Part shown: positions 50,215 through 60,011 of the stretch, piece by piece
Position numbering within the stretch: the stretch's first letter is position 1
Layout of the letters: the number at the start of each line of letters is the position of its first letter
The notes under the pieces: generated by a model
What the model was told of the DNA's origin: nothing
What the model saw: only the letters and a program-made list of their open reading frames with translations
Database searches by the model: none
Source of the DNA: Nitratireductor pacificus pht-3B
GTDB taxonomy: Bacteria > Pseudomonadota > Alphaproteobacteria > Rhizobiales > Rhizobiaceae
Assembly (NCBI RefSeq): GCF_000300335.1
Contig: NZ_AMRM01000008.1
Location: forward strand, 1 to 64,000
Direction: 5' to 3'
DNA: 64,000 nt
Position numbers and translations under genes: made by a program

Positions 50215-51186
50215 ATGGATTTCTTCAACACACTGATCCTCCTGCTCGATTCCACCGTGCGGCTTTCCGTGCCGTTGCTGCTGGCGGCGCTGGCGGGCCT
50301 CTACTCGGAACGCTCCGGCGTGTTCGACATCGGCCTCGAGGGCAAGATGCTGGCCGGCGCCTTTGCCGCCGGCGCGGCCGCCGCCGTGACCGCCTCGGCC
50401 TGGGCCGGACTGGGGGCAGCCATCATGGTCTCCGTCTTCCTGGCGCTGGTGCACGGCTTCGCCTCGATCACCCATCGCGGCAACCAGATCGTCTCCGGCG
50501 TCGCCATCAACTTCATCGCCGCCGGCTCGACCATCATCCTCGGCCAGGCCTGGTTCCGGCAGGGCGGCCGCACACCGTCGCTCCCGGCGGACGGCCGTTT
50601 CGGCGCCATCGAGCTGCCCTTCGCCGACGCCGTGCGCGATGTGCCGATCCTCGGCCCGATCTATGCGGAGCTCCTGTCCGGCCACTCGCTGCTGGTCTAC
50701 GCGGCGTTCCTGTTGGTGCCCTTCACCTGGTGGGTGCTGTTCCGCACGCGCTTCGGCCTGCGCCTGCGCGCCGTCGGCGAAAACCCGGCGGCAGTGGACA
50801 CGGCGGGCATCTCCGTTTCCTGGCTGCGCTACCGCGCGGTGATCTGCACGGGGATCCTGACCGGCATGGCCGGCAGCTATCTGGCGCTGGCGCAGAATGC
50901 CGGCTTCGTGAAGGACATGACGGCGGGCCGCGGCTTCATCGCGCTGGCGGCGCTCATCTTCGCCAAGTGGAAGCCGGTGCCGGTGATGTTCGCCTGCCTC
51001 CTGTTCGGCTTCCTCGATGCTTTCGCGATCCGCATCCAGGGAACGCCGCTGCCGCTGATCGGCCAGGTGCCGGTGCAGTTCATGCAGGCGCTGCCCTATA
51101 TCCTGACCGTGGTGCTGCTCGCCGGCTTCATCGGCAAGGCCATTCCCCCGCGCGCCGGCGGCGTGCCCTATGTGAAGGAGCGCTGA
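50215..51186 (+). CDS. nupC: Nucleoside ABC transporter permease, second subunit
   Basis: 323 aa from ATG 50215 (GGAGG 9 nt upstream), one base after the nupB stop. Eight to nine membrane helices. Conserved parts: 'LLLAALAGLYSERSGVFDIGLEGKMLAGAFAAGAAA', 'GFASITHRGNQIVSGVAINFIAAG', 'RTRFGLRLRAVGENPAAVDTAGISVSWLRYRAVICTGIL', 'FIALAALIFAKWKP'. It is the partner of NupB. The stop overlaps the cdd start by one base, linking uptake to salvage. Confidence 0.92.
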   Translation: MDFFNTLILLLDSTVRLSVPLLLAALAGLYSERSGVFDIGLEGKMLAGAFAAGAAAAVTASAWAGLGAAIMVSVFLALVHGFASITHRGNQIVSGVAINFIAAGSTIILGQAWFRQGGRTPSLPADGRFGAIELPFADAVRDVPILGPIYAELLSGHSLLVYAAFLLVPFTWWVLFRTRFGLRLRAVGENPAAVDTAGISVSWLRYRAVICTGILTGMAGSYLALAQNAGFVKDMTAGRGFIALAALIFAKWKPVPVMFACLLFGFLDAFAIRIQGTPLPLIGQVPVQFMQALPYILTVVLLAGFIGKAIPPRAGGVPYVKER

Positions 51187-51581
51187 TGAGCGCCGACCAG
51201 CTTTTCGCGGCGGCCAGGGCCGCCATGGCCAGGGCCCATGCCCCCTATTCGCGCTTCCCCGTCGGCGCGGCGGTGAAGACCGAGGCCGGCGCGATCCATG
51301 CGGGCTGCAACATCGAGAACGCGTCCTATCCCGAAGGCTGGTGCGCCGAGACGACGGCGCTCGGGCACATGGTCATGGCGGGTGGCGGCCGGGTGACCGA
51401 GATCGCCGTCGTGGCGGAGAAGATGGCGAAGATCATGCCCTGCGGCGGCTGCCGTCAGCGCCTCGCGGAATTCGCCGCCGACGATGCGGTGCTGCATCTG
51501 TGCGACACGGAGGGCGTGCGGGAAACGATCCCCTTCTCGGCGGTTTTCCCGCGCGGCTTCTCGTTCGAGGATGGCAAATGA
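51186..51581 (+). CDS. cdd: Cytidine deaminase
   Basis: 131 aa, the small homotetrameric type. It deaminates cytidine and deoxycytidine to uridine forms. Zinc and catalytic motifs: 'HAGCNIENASYPEGWCAETTAL' (Cys ligand then Ala-Glu with catalytic Glu) and 'MPCGGCRQRLAEF' (two Cys ligands), with 'APYSRFPVGAAV' at the N-terminus. It overlaps nupC by one base and the phosphorylase by four. It channels imported pyrimidine nucleosides towards uridine for DeoA and Upp. Confidence 0.95.
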   Translation: MSADQLFAAARAAMARAHAPYSRFPVGAAVKTEAGAIHAGCNIENASYPEGWCAETTALGHMVMAGGGRVTEIAVVAEKMAKIMPCGGCRQRLAEFAADDAVLHLCDTEGVRETIPFSAVFPRGFSFEDGK

Positions 51582-52384
51582 GGGAAGCGATCGACCTCCT
51601 GACGGAGCGGCTCGAGGGGCTTGCCCCGCGCCTCGGCCTGGTACTCGGCTCCGGCCTCGGCGGGCTGGTGGACGAGGTCGAGGACCCGGTGCGCGTCCCC
51701 TACGCGAACTTACCGGGATTCCCCCGGAGCGGCGTCACCGGCCATGCGGGCGAGATCGTTGCCGGAACGCTGGCCGGCACGCCAGTCGTGATGCTGGCGG
51801 GGCGCGCGCATTACTACGAGCACGGCGACCCGGCGGCGATGCGCCCTGCGCTCGAAACCTTATGGGGCATCGGCGTGACGACCCTGATCCTGACCAATGC
51901 GGCGGGATCGCTGAGAGAGGACATGCCCCCCGGCTCCGTGATGATGCTCGACGACCACATCAATTTTTCGGGCGCCAACCCGCTGATCGGCGAGGCGAGC
52001 GACCGCCGCTTCGTCGGCATGAGCGAGGCCTACGACCCGCACCTGCGCGCCGCACTTGCCGCGGCCGCCGGCGAAGCCGGGGTCGAGCTGCACCGGGGCG
52101 TCTACATGTGGTTCTCCGGACCGAATTTCGAGACGCCTGCCGAGATCCGCATGGCGCGGGTGCTGGGCGCGGACGCGGTCGGCATGTCGACCGTTCCCGA
52201 AGTGATCCTGGCGCGCTATTTCGGCCTCAGGGTCGCCGCCTGCTCGGTCATCACCAATCTCGGCGCCGGCATGAGCGCCGGCGAGCTGTCGCATCAGGAG
52301 ACCAAGGACATGGCGCCCATCGGCGGCCAGCGCCTCGCCAGGATCCTCCGGCAACTCCTTGCCGGCGGCCTGCCGGAAGGTTGA
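51578..52384 (+). CDS. punA: Purine nucleoside phosphorylase (PNP type)
   Basis: 268 aa from ATG 51578. Trimeric PNP/MTAP motifs: phosphate loop 'LGLVLGSGLGGLVDEV', 'VMLAGRAHYYEHGDP', 'LILTNAAGSLRE', 'YMWFSGPNFETPAEIRMAR', Met/Ser of 'AVGMSTVPEVILARYFG', 'VITNLGAGM'. It splits inosine and guanosine with phosphate to base plus ribose 1-phosphate. It is encoded in the nup-cdd-deoA operon with ATGA coupling to cdd, and works in purine salvage along with Add (55180-56166). Confidence 0.93.
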   Translation: MREAIDLLTERLEGLAPRLGLVLGSGLGGLVDEVEDPVRVPYANLPGFPRSGVTGHAGEIVAGTLAGTPVVMLAGRAHYYEHGDPAAMRPALETLWGIGVTTLILTNAAGSLREDMPPGSVMMLDDHINFSGANPLIGEASDRRFVGMSEAYDPHLRAALAAAAGEAGVELHRGVYMWFSGPNFETPAEIRMARVLGADAVGMSTVPEVILARYFGLRVAACSVITNLGAGMSAGELSHQETKDMAPIGGQRLARILRQLLAGGLPEG

Positions 52385-52394
52385 GGCGCGGGCG

Positions 52395-53714
52395 ATGCTG
52401 CCGCAGGAGATCATCCGCAGCAAGCGCGATGGCGGTGTCCTGTCGAAGGCCGACATCGCCGATTTCGCGGCCGGCCTGACCCATGGCACGTGGAGCGAAG
52501 GCCAGGTGGCCGCGCTCGCCATGGCGATCTTCCTCAACGGGATGAATGCGGAGGAAGGCGCCGCGCTGACCTTGGCCATGCGCGATTCTGGCAAGGTGCT
52601 GGACTGGTCCGGCCTGCCCGGCCCGGTGACCGACAAGCATTCGACGGGCGGGGTGGGCGACAATGTCTCGCTGATGCTGGCGCCCATCGTCGCCGCCTGC
52701 GGCGCCTTCGTGCCGATGATTTCCGGACGCGGCCTCGGCCATACGGGCGGGACGCTCGACAAGATGGATTCCATCCCCGGCTACACGAGCCAGCCGGACG
52801 ACCGGCTGTTCGCGAGAACCGTTCGCGACGTGGGATGCGCCATCATCGGCCAGACCGCGGACCTCGCGCCCGCGGACAAGCGCTTCTATGCGGTGCGCGA
52901 CGTGACGGGCACCGTCGAATCGATCCCGCTCATCACCGCGTCGATCCTCTCGAAGAAACTCGCCGCTGGCCTCTCCTCGCTGGTGCTCGACGTGAAGTCA
53001 GGCAACGGCTCCTTCATGGCCGAGGCGCGCGACGCGCGAAGGCTGGCGGAGAACCTGGTGACGGTGGCCGGCGCCGCCAGCCTGCCGGCGACGGCGCTGC
53101 TGACGGGCATGAACGAGCCGCTGGCCTCCGCCGCCGGCAACGCCGTCGAGGTGCGCAACGCGGTCGACTTCCTCACCGGGGCCGGACGCGACAGGCGTCT
53201 GGAGGACGTGACGCTGGCGCTGGCGGCGGAGATGCTCGTGGCCGCACGCATCGCCGCGACGGCCAAGGAGGGACTGGCGCGCGCGCGGGAAGCGCTTTCC
53301 GGCGGCGCTGCCGCGGAGCGTTTCGGAAAGATGGTGCGGGCGCTCGGCGGTCCCGCCGATTTCGTCGAGAACCCGGAGCGATACCTGCCAGCGGCGGCCA
53401 TCGTCGTGCCGGCGACTGCGGGGCGCGACGGCTTCGTCGGCCGCATCGAGACGCGGGCGCTCGGCGTGGGGGTGATCGAGCTGGGCGGCGGCCGGTCGAA
53501 GCCCGAGGATGCGATCGACCATTCGGTCGGCCTGACCGGATGCCTGCCCGTCGGCGCGGAAGTCCGGCGCGGCGAACCGCTGGCCATGGTGCATGCCCGG
53601 ACCACGGACGACGCGGAGCGGGCGGTGGCGGCGGTGCGCGCCGCCTACCGGATGACGGACGAGAAGCCGCGCGCGGGAAAGGCGATACTGCGGCGGATCG
53701 CCGGGGCCGCGTAA
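52395..53714 (+). CDS. deoA: Thymidine phosphorylase
   Basis: 439 aa from ATG 52395, 10 bp after the PNP stop. Motifs: 'LPQEIIRSKRDGGVLS', 'DKHSTGGVGDNVSLMLAPIVAACGAFVPMISGRGLGHTGGTLDKMDSIPG' region, phosphate/base site Lys-Ser in 'LVLDVKSGNGSFM', and a C-terminal pyrimidine phosphorylase lyase-like domain ('GGGRSKPEDAIDHSVGL'). It cleaves thymidine and deoxyuridine to base and deoxyribose 1-phosphate. It is the last gene of the nucleoside operon. Confidence 0.95.
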   Translation: MLPQEIIRSKRDGGVLSKADIADFAAGLTHGTWSEGQVAALAMAIFLNGMNAEEGAALTLAMRDSGKVLDWSGLPGPVTDKHSTGGVGDNVSLMLAPIVAACGAFVPMISGRGLGHTGGTLDKMDSIPGYTSQPDDRLFARTVRDVGCAIIGQTADLAPADKRFYAVRDVTGTVESIPLITASILSKKLAAGLSSLVLDVKSGNGSFMAEARDARRLAENLVTVAGAASLPATALLTGMNEPLASAAGNAVEVRNAVDFLTGAGRDRRLEDVTLALAAEMLVAARIAATAKEGLARAREALSGGAAAERFGKMVRALGGPADFVENPERYLPAAAIVVPATAGRDGFVGRIETRALGVGVIELGGGRSKPEDAIDHSVGLTGCLPVGAEVRRGEPLAMVHARTTDDAERAVAAVRAAYRMTDEKPRAGKAILRRIAGAA

Positions 53715-53814
53715 CCGCGCATCCGACGCGAACGCCCCGTCGCTCGGCCAATCCCGTTCACCACGCGCCATGGCGAGGCTCTTGATCGGAAGCCGCAGCC
53801 CAGACAGCCAACCG

Positions 53815-54387
53815 CTATTGTTCGAGGATGAGCTCGCCGTTCTCGACCTGATAGCGCGCAAGGCGCTTGAGGAAGCTCATCCCGATCAGCACGCCGTCCA
53901 GTGCCTGGTCCTCGAGCACCACCGCATCGACATTCTCCAGGAAGATGCGTCCGATCTGCAATGTCTCGATTGTGGCCGCAGCGGCCTTCGCCTGCCCGTT
54001 GGCAGTGTTGACCTTGTACTTGAAATCGCTCGCCGAGAGCCGGACGCCGATGCGATGGGCCGTCGATTTGTTGAGGGCGATATAGGTGGCGCCGGTATCG
54101 ACCATCGCCCTGATCTCGCGGCCGTTCAGCTTGAAGCGGCCCATGTAATGGCCCCGTCCGTCGGCGGCGATGCTGACCTTCTTGCCGAGCAGGACCGAGG
54201 TCTCGCCGTTCATTTCCAGGCGGTTGACCGCCACATGGCGCGGGGGCGCGCTCTTTGCCTCGTCCGGCTTCTCGGCGAGTGTCTCGCGCAGCCAGCTCCG
54301 GTAGACATCCGGATTGTTCTGATAGAGCGCCGGCACGGCGGCGGCGGATCCGACCACGGCGCCCAGCATGAGCAGTTTGCGAAACAT
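53815..54387 (-). CDS. Membrane-anchored retropepsin-like aspartic protease (TIGR02281 type)
   Basis: 190 aa from ATG 54387 (GGGG upstream; 54396 is an alternative start). N-terminal hydrophobic anchor or signal (LLMLGAVVGSAAAVPAL), then a linker, then a single retroviral-type protease domain at about 85-190: 'GRFKLNGREIRAMVDTGATYIALNKSTA' with catalytic Asp in DTG, 'LQIGRIFLENVDAVV', 'LDGVLIGMSFLKRL'. It must dimerise for activity. The family is common in alphaproteobacteria (for example the SpdP/PerP-like group); the substrate is unknown. It is convergent to deoA with 100 bp between. Confidence 0.85.
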   Translation of the reverse strand: MFRKLLMLGAVVGSAAAVPALYQNNPDVYRSWLRETLAEKPDEAKSAPPRHVAVNRLEMNGETSVLLGKKVSIAADGRGHYMGRFKLNGREIRAMVDTGATYIALNKSTAHRIGVRLSASDFKYKVNTANGQAKAAAATIETLQIGRIFLENVDAVVLEDQALDGVLIGMSFLKRLARYQVENGELILEQ

Positions 54388-54484
54388 CGACCCCATCCAG
54401 ACTGTAAGCAGGGTCAGCCTAGATGCATATGGTCAGCAGAACTCTAACGCCTTCGGAGAACCGCGCTGCTTGGTTAAGCCGCGG

Positions 54485-55114
54485 TTATTTCGTGCCGTAC
54501 ATGCGGTCGCCCGCATCGCCGAGGCCGGGGACGATGTAGCCCTTCTCGTTGAGGTTCCGGTCGATCGAGGCCGTGAAGACCGGCACGTCCGGATGCGCGG
54601 CGCGGAAGCGCTCCAGGCCTTCCGGGGCTGCCAGCAGGCAGAGGAAGCGCAGATTGGTGGCGCCGCGCTCCTTCAGCTTGTCCACCGCGGCGATGGCCGA
54701 ATTGGCGGTCGCCAGCATCGGGTCGACCACGATCACCAGCCGGTTGGCGAGATCGCTGGGCGCCTTGAAGAAATACTCGACCGCCTGCAGCGTCTCGTGG
54801 TCGCGGTACATGCCCACATGGGCGACGCGGGCGGCCGGCACGAGGTCGAGCATGCCGTCGAGCAGGCCGTTGCCGGCGCGCAGGACGGAGGCGAAGACCA
54901 GCTTCTTGCCCTCCAGTGTCGGCGCGTCGATCACCTCGAGCGGCGTCTCGATCTTCCGGGTCGTCAGCTCCAGGTCGCGCGTGACCTCGTAGCAGAGCAG
55001 CAGGGAGATCTCGCGCAGCAGCCGGCGGAACCCGGCGGTCGAGGTTTCCTTGTCGCGCATGATGGTCAGCTTGTGCTGGACAAGCGGATGATCGACGACG
55101 GTGACGCCCTGCAT
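54485..55114 (-). CDS. upp: Uracil phosphoribosyltransferase
   Basis: 209 aa. It makes UMP from uracil and PRPP. Conserved parts: '[20 protein letters not shown]', '[20 protein letters not shown]', '[17 protein letters not shown]', PRPP loop '[19 protein letters not shown]', and uracil-site C-terminus '[25 protein letters not shown]'. It is downstream of add on the minus strand (65-bp gap), next to the nucleoside uptake operon, completing pyrimidine salvage. Confidence 0.95.
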   Translation of the reverse strand: MQGVTVVDHPLVQHKLTIMRDKETSTAGFRRLLREISLLLCYEVTRDLELTTRKIETPLEVIDAPTLEGKKLVFASVLRAGNGLLDGMLDLVPAARVAHVGMYRDHETLQAVEYFFKAPSDLANRLVIVVDPMLATANSAIAAVDKLKERGATNLRFLCLLAAPEGLERFRAAHPDVPVFTASIDRNLNEKGYIVPGLGDAGDRMYGTK

Positions 55115-55179
55115 GTGCTGTTCCCTGCTTTCTCGTTCTGATGGACGATCTTAGCCCCTTGGCGCCGGGCGGCATACCG

Positions 55180-56166
55180 TCAGGCTTCGGGAGCCACAGC
55201 TTTGTCGCCCAGGCGGCGCAGCAGCATGGCCCGCGTCGCCTCGTCGAGGAAGGCTGCTTCGAGCGCCGTTCGCGTCAACCCGGCGAGCGCATCGTCGTCG
55301 AGGCCGAATGCCTCTGCCGCGACGGCGTATTCATGGGCGAGCGAGGTGTGGAAGTGCGGCGGGTCGTCGGAGTTCAGCGTCACCCGGCATCCGGCCGCCA
55401 GCAGTTGCGGCAGGGGATGGCTGGCGAGGTCGGCGAAGACCTTCAGCGTCACGTTCGAGACGGGGCAGACCTCCAGCACGACGCCCTCCTCCGCGAGCCG
55501 CCGCACCAGGTCCGGATTCTCGATGGCGCGGACGCCGTGGCCGATGCGCGCCGGGCGGATATGGTCGAGCGCCGCGGCGACGCTTTCCCAGCCGGCGAGC
55601 TCTCCGGCATGGACGGTGATGCCGAGGCCGGCCTCGCGCGCGAGGTCGAAGGCGGCCGCATAGTCGCGTGGATGGCCGAACCGCTCCTCGCCCGCCATGC
55701 CGAAACCCGTCACGAGCGGATGGCCGCAGCGGACCGCGAAACGCGCGGCCGCTTCCACGGAGGACGCGCCGAAATGGCGGATGCCGGTGACGATCATGCG
55801 CCCCTCGATGCCGGTCGCGGCGCGCGCGCGGGCGATCCCCTCGCCGAGCGCATCCGTGTAGGCGTCGGGCGACAGGCCGGCCTTCACCGCGTGGTCGGGC
55901 GAGATGAAGATCTCCGAATAGACCGCGCCGTCGCGGGCGAGGCCGGTCAGATAGTCCTCGGCGAGGGCCGCATAATCCTCCTCGCTGCGAAACAGGCCGG
56001 CGGCTGCGTCATAGGCGGCAAGGAAGCCGGTGAAGTCGCCCCAGACATAGGCGCCGTCCCTGATGAAGGACGATGGATCGACGCCATATCTGCGTGCCTG
56101 CGCGAGCACGAGATCGGGTGACGCCGCGCCCTCGATGTGGCAGTGCAGTTCGGCTTTGGCGACCAT
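55180..56166 (-). CDS. add: Adenosine deaminase
   Basis: 328 aa from ATG 56166 (GGAG 5-6 nt upstream); the frame is open further upstream through the antisense of ubiE but without coding support. Metal ligands 'ELHCHIEGA' (His-x-His), '[14 protein letters not shown]' (His), '[10 protein letters not shown]' (catalytic His), and '[10 protein letters not shown]' (Asp-Asp). It deaminates adenosine and deoxyadenosine to inosine forms for the phosphorylase. The first motif reads HCHIEG rather than the more common HxHLDG, so adenine deaminase or another family member is possible. Confidence 0.85.
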   Translation of the reverse strand: MVAKAELHCHIEGAASPDLVLAQARRYGVDPSSFIRDGAYVWGDFTGFLAAYDAAAGLFRSEEDYAALAEDYLTGLARDGAVYSEIFISPDHAVKAGLSPDAYTDALGEGIARARAATGIEGRMIVTGIRHFGASSVEAAARFAVRCGHPLVTGFGMAGEERFGHPRDYAAAFDLAREAGLGITVHAGELAGWESVAAALDHIRPARIGHGVRAIENPDLVRRLAEEGVVLEVCPVSNVTLKVFADLASHPLPQLLAAGCRVTLNSDDPPHFHTSLAHEYAVAAEAFGLDDDALAGLTRTALEAAFLDEATRAMLLRRLGDKAVAPEA

Positions 56167-56274
56167 TGCGGCTCCGTTCTCGACCGGCCGCCGGCGCGGC
56201 TCTTCATCGCATGATTGATCATAGCGCCCCGGCTGCCGATGGGCTATGGTCCCGGCGTTTTTGAAAGGCTTGCA

Positions 56275-57051
56275 ATGTCGGAACAGCGTACCACCGCCGG
56301 GGGCGGCATGGAGACCGCCTATGGTTTCCGCCAGGTCGGCGAGGGCGAGAAGCAGGATCTGGTCAACACGGTCTTCCACCGGGTCGCCGAACGCTACGAC
56401 ACGATGAACGACCTGATGTCCGGAGGGCTGCACCGGCTCTGGAAGGATGCCATGGTGGCCTGGCTGGCGCCGTCGAAGCGGCCCGGCTACAGGGCGCTCG
56501 ACGTGGCCGGCGGGACCGGCGACATCGCCTTCCGCATCGTCGACGCCTCGCGCGGCCATGCCGACGTGACCGTGCTCGACATCAACGGCTCGATGCTCGA
56601 GGTGGGCCGGGCGCGCGGCGAGAAACGCGGCATCGCCGACCGGCTGACCTTCGTCGAGGCCAATGCCGAGGAACTGCCCTTCGAGGATAATTCCTTCGAC
56701 GCCTATACGATCGCCTTCGGCATCCGCAACGTGCCGCGCATCGACACGGCGCTGAGCGAGGCGTTCCGCGTGCTGAAGCCCGGCGGACGCTTTCTCTGCC
56801 TGGAGTTCTCCGAGGTGGACATGCCGCTGCTCGACAAGGTCTACGAGGCATGGTCGTTCCACGCCATTCCGCGCATCGGCAAGGCGGTCACCGGCGACGA
56901 CGAGCCGTACCGCTATCTCGTCGAATCGATCCGCAAGTTTCCGAACCAGGAGAATTTCGCCGCCATGATCACGAGCGCCGGCTTCTCGCGCGCCACCTGG
57001 CGCGACTATTCGGGCGGCATCGCCGCGCTGCATTCGGGCTGGAAGATTTGA
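56275..57051 (+). CDS. ubiE: Bifunctional demethylmenaquinone/2-methoxy-6-polyprenyl-1,4-benzoquinol methylase
   Basis: 258 aa from ATG 56275 (AAAGG 6 nt upstream). SAM-binding motif I '[15 protein letters not shown]' (about 74-88), '[14 protein letters not shown]', '[25 protein letters not shown]', '[20 protein letters not shown]', and UbiE signature '[17 protein letters not shown]'. It catalyses the C-methylation step of ubiquinone synthesis. It is followed 10 bp later by ubiB. In alphaproteobacteria, which use ubiquinone, the menaquinone role is probably idle. Confidence 0.95.
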   Translation: MSEQRTTAGGGMETAYGFRQVGEGEKQDLVNTVFHRVAERYDTMNDLMSGGLHRLWKDAMVAWLAPSKRPGYRALDVAGGTGDIAFRIVDASRGHADVTVLDINGSMLEVGRARGEKRGIADRLTFVEANAEELPFEDNSFDAYTIAFGIRNVPRIDTALSEAFRVLKPGGRFLCLEFSEVDMPLLDKVYEAWSFHAIPRIGKAVTGDDEPYRYLVESIRKFPNQENFAAMITSAGFSRATWRDYSGGIAALHSGWKI

Positions 57052-57061
57052 CGGCGCGACC

Positions 57062-58636
57062 ATGAGTGCCATCGGCGCATATTTCCGCCTTGTCCGCGCG
57101 GGCTGGATCCTCGTCCGCGAGGGCGTCGTCGCCGCGCTTCCCGGCGACCAGCTCGAAGGCATGCCGCGCTTCGGCTGGCGCATCGCGACCCTGATGTCGC
57201 GCCGCCGCTCGACGCGCCGCGCGCGCCCCGAGCGCCTTGCCAAGGCGGTCAACCGGCTCGGCCCGTCCTACGTCAAGCTCGGCCAGTTCCTGGCGACGCG
57301 GCCCGATGTGGTCGGGCACGACCTGGCGCGCGATCTGGCGAGCCTGCAGGACCGCATGGACACCTTCCCCGAGGCGCAGGCGCGCGCGGCCATCGAGGGT
57401 TCGCTGGGCCTGCCGGTGGAGGCGCTCTACAGTGAATTCGGCGCCCCGGTGGCGGCCGCCTCCATCGCCCAGGTTCACGAGGCGCGCATCGCCGACGAGA
57501 ACGGGACGCGGCACGTCGCGGTGAAGGTGATCCGCCCCGGCGTCCGGCGGCGTTTCGCCAACGACCTCGAAAGCTATTTCCTGGCCGCCCGGATGCAGGA
57601 GCGGTTCATGCCCGCGGCGCGCCGGCTGAAACCGGTGAAGGTCGCCGAGATGCTGGCGCAGGTGACCAAGATCGAGATGGATCTGAGGCTCGAGGCCGCC
57701 GCCATTTCCGAGCTGCACGAGAACACCAGGGACGATCCCGGCTTCCGCGTGCCGGAGGTGGACTGGCAGCGCACCGGGCGCGACGTGATGACGCTCGAAT
57801 GGGTCGACGGCACGAAGATGTCGAATGTCGAGGCCCTGCGCGAAGCCGGGCACGATCTGGAAGCGCTGGCCCGCACGCTGATCCAGTCCTTCCTGCGCCA
57901 CACGCTGCGCGACGGGTTCTTCCATGCCGACATGCATCCCGGCAATCTGTTCGTCGAGGCGGACGGAACCATCGTCGCCGTCGATTTCGGCATCACGGGC
58001 CGCATCGGCAAGAAGGAACGGCATTTCCTGGCGGAGATCCTCTACGGGTTCATCACGCGGGATTTCCGGCGCGTCGCCGAGGTGCATTTCGAAGCCGGCT
58101 ATGTTCCCGCGCACCATGACGTGGCGGCCTTCGCGCAGGCGCTGCGCGCCATCGGCGAACCGATTCACGGCCAGTCGGCCGAGACGATCTCCATGGCCCG
58201 CCTGCTGACGCTGCTGTTCGAGGTGACGGAGCTGTTCGACATGCAGACGCGGCCGGAGCTTCTGCTGCTGCAGAAGACCATGGTCGTGGTCGAGGGCGTC
58301 GCGCGCACGCTCGACCCGCATTTCAACATGTGGAAATCGGCCGAGCCGGTGGTGTCCGACTGGATCGCCGCCAATCTCGGCCCGCGCGGCATGCTGAACG
58401 ACGCGCGCGACGGCATCACCGCCATTGCGGCCTTCGTCCGCCAGGCGCCGGAGCTGGCGGCGCGGACGGAGCGCCTGTCGCGCGAGATCGACGGCATGGC
58501 CGAGCGCGGCCTGCGCTTCGACCCGGAGACGGCCGAGGCTATCGGCCGCGCCGAGGCGCGCCATACGCGCAGCGGCCGGCTCGCGCTGTGGACGATCGCG
58601 GTTCTGCTCGCCGTGATCGCCTGGCAGGTCTCCTGA
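57062..58636 (+). CDS. ubiB: Ubiquinone biosynthesis atypical kinase UbiB
   Basis: 524 aa. ABC1/ADCK family. KxGQ motif in '[18 protein letters not shown]', Ala-rich nucleotide loop '[16 protein letters not shown]', Lys of '[13 protein letters not shown]', catalytic '[14 protein letters not shown]' and '[27 protein letters not shown]'. A C-terminal membrane anchor is visible ([17 protein letters not shown]), with a single helix before the end. It is an accessory ATPase needed for ubiquinone synthesis at the inner membrane. It is cotranscribed with ubiE. Confidence 0.94.
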   Translation: MSAIGAYFRLVRAGWILVREGVVAALPGDQLEGMPRFGWRIATLMSRRRSTRRARPERLAKAVNRLGPSYVKLGQFLATRPDVVGHDLARDLASLQDRMDTFPEAQARAAIEGSLGLPVEALYSEFGAPVAAASIAQVHEARIADENGTRHVAVKVIRPGVRRRFANDLESYFLAARMQERFMPAARRLKPVKVAEMLAQVTKIEMDLRLEAAAISELHENTRDDPGFRVPEVDWQRTGRDVMTLEWVDGTKMSNVEALREAGHDLEALARTLIQSFLRHTLRDGFFHADMHPGNLFVEADGTIVAVDFGITGRIGKKERHFLAEILYGFITRDFRRVAEVHFEAGYVPAHHDVAAFAQALRAIGEPIHGQSAETISMARLLTLLFEVTELFDMQTRPELLLLQKTMVVVEGVARTLDPHFNMWKSAEPVVSDWIAANLGPRGMLNDARDGITAIAAFVRQAPELAARTERLSREIDGMAERGLRFDPETAEAIGRAEARHTRSGRLALWTIAVLLAVIAWQVS

Positions 58637-58766
58637 CGGGCGTCGCGAGGCGCCGCCGCCGGCCTGGACCAAGCCACCCGGCGCCAGCGCTTCTTTTCAA
58701 GAACGGCGAATTCGTCCATACCGGTGCGGAACCCGCCCCGAAACCGGCGTGAGAGAACTTGGTGCC

Positions 58767-60011
58767 ATGCCTGACGAAACGCTTGGGACAAAGCGCATCC
58801 TGCTGATCATCGGCGGCGGGATCGCGGCGTATAAATGCCTCGACCTGATCCGCCGCCTGCGCGAGCGCGGCGCCGCGGTTCGCTGCGTGATGACCCAGGC
58901 CGCGCAGGAATTCGTGACGCCGCTTTCGGTCGGTGCGCTGTCGGCGGACCATGTCTTCACCGATCTCTTCGACCGGCAGGACGAGCAGGATGTCGGCCAT
59001 ATCCGCCTGTCGCGGGAGGCGGACCTGATCGTCGTCGCGCCGGCAACGGCCGACCTGATGGCGAAGCTCGCCGGCGGCCTTGCCAACGATCTGGCCTCCG
59101 CGGTCCTTCTGGCGACCGACAAGCCGGTGCTGATGGCCCCGGCGATGAACCCGCGCATGTGGCAGCACCCCGCCACAAGCCGCAATCTGGCGACGCTGAA
59201 GGGCGATGGTGTCGCTTTCGTCGGACCGAACAGCGGCGAGATGGCCGAGAGCGGGGAGGCCGGCCCCGGCCGCATGGCCGAACCGCTGGAGATCGTCGCG
59301 GCAATCGAGGCCATGCTGGGCAAGCGGTCCGGTCAGCTTGCCGGGCGCAGGATCATCGTCACCTCCGGCCCCACCCACGAGCCGATCGACCCGGTGCGCT
59401 ATATCGCCAACCGGTCGTCTGGCCGGCAGGGCCACGCGCTGGCCGGCGCGCTGGCGCGGCTGGGCGCGGAAGTCCATCTGGTCTCCGGCCCGGTCTCGAT
59501 CGCCGATCCGGCAGGCGTCTCCGTCACGCATGTGGAGAGCGCCCGCCAGATGCGCGATGCCGTCGAGGGGTTGCTGCCCGCCGATGCGGGCATCTTCGTC
59601 GCCGCCGTCGCCGACTGGCGGCCGGAAACGGAAACCGGCGAGAAGATCAAGAAGAAGAAGGGCGAGGCGGCACCCGCCCTGCAGCTTACCGAGAACCCGG
59701 ACATCCTCGCCGGCGTCGGGCACCACGGGAAGCGGCCGGCGCTGGTGGTCGGCTTCGCCGCGGAAACGCAGGACCTGCTCGACAACGCCCGCGCCAAGCT
59801 CGACCGCAAGGGTGCCGACATGATCGTCGCCAACGACGTCTCGCATGACAGCGGCGTCGGCCCCGGCGGCGTGATGGGCGGCGCGCGCAACCGCGTCGTC
59901 ATCGTCGGCCGGGACGGGCACGAGGCCTGGCCCGAGATGAGCAAGGACGAGGTGGCGTCGCGGCTTGCCGCGCTGATCGCCGAAACGCTGGAAAAGAAAA
60001 CCGCCCGATGA
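58767..60011 (+). CDS. coaBC: Bifunctional phosphopantothenoylcysteine decarboxylase/synthase
   Basis: 414 aa from ATG 58767 (a GTG at 58749 is less likely). CoaC half 1-185: 'ILLIIGGGIAAYKCLDLIRRL', catalytic His78 in 'VGHIRLS', substrate motif PAMN in 'LMAPAMNPRMW' (125-128). The flap normally carries a Cys in A-C-G-x-x-G-x-G-R-M, but here it reads 'AESGEAGPGRMAEP', so Ser162 replaces the Cys. CoaB half from about 190: 'RRIIVTSGPTHEPIDPVRYIANRSSGRQGHALA', 'KIKKKK', 'ADMIVANDVS'. It makes 4'-phosphopantetheine for CoA in two steps. ATGA overlap with the acetyltransferase. Confidence 0.93.
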   Translation: MPDETLGTKRILLIIGGGIAAYKCLDLIRRLRERGAAVRCVMTQAAQEFVTPLSVGALSADHVFTDLFDRQDEQDVGHIRLSREADLIVVAPATADLMAKLAGGLANDLASAVLLATDKPVLMAPAMNPRMWQHPATSRNLATLKGDGVAFVGPNSGEMAESGEAGPGRMAEPLEIVAAIEAMLGKRSGQLAGRRIIVTSGPTHEPIDPVRYIANRSSGRQGHALAGALARLGAEVHLVSGPVSIADPAGVSVTHVESARQMRDAVEGLLPADAGIFVAAVADWRPETETGEKIKKKKGEAAPALQLTENPDILAGVGHHGKRPALVVGFAAETQDLLDNARAKLDRKGADMIVANDVSHDSGVGPGGVMGGARNRVVIVGRDGHEAWPEMSKDEVASRLAALIAETLEKKTAR

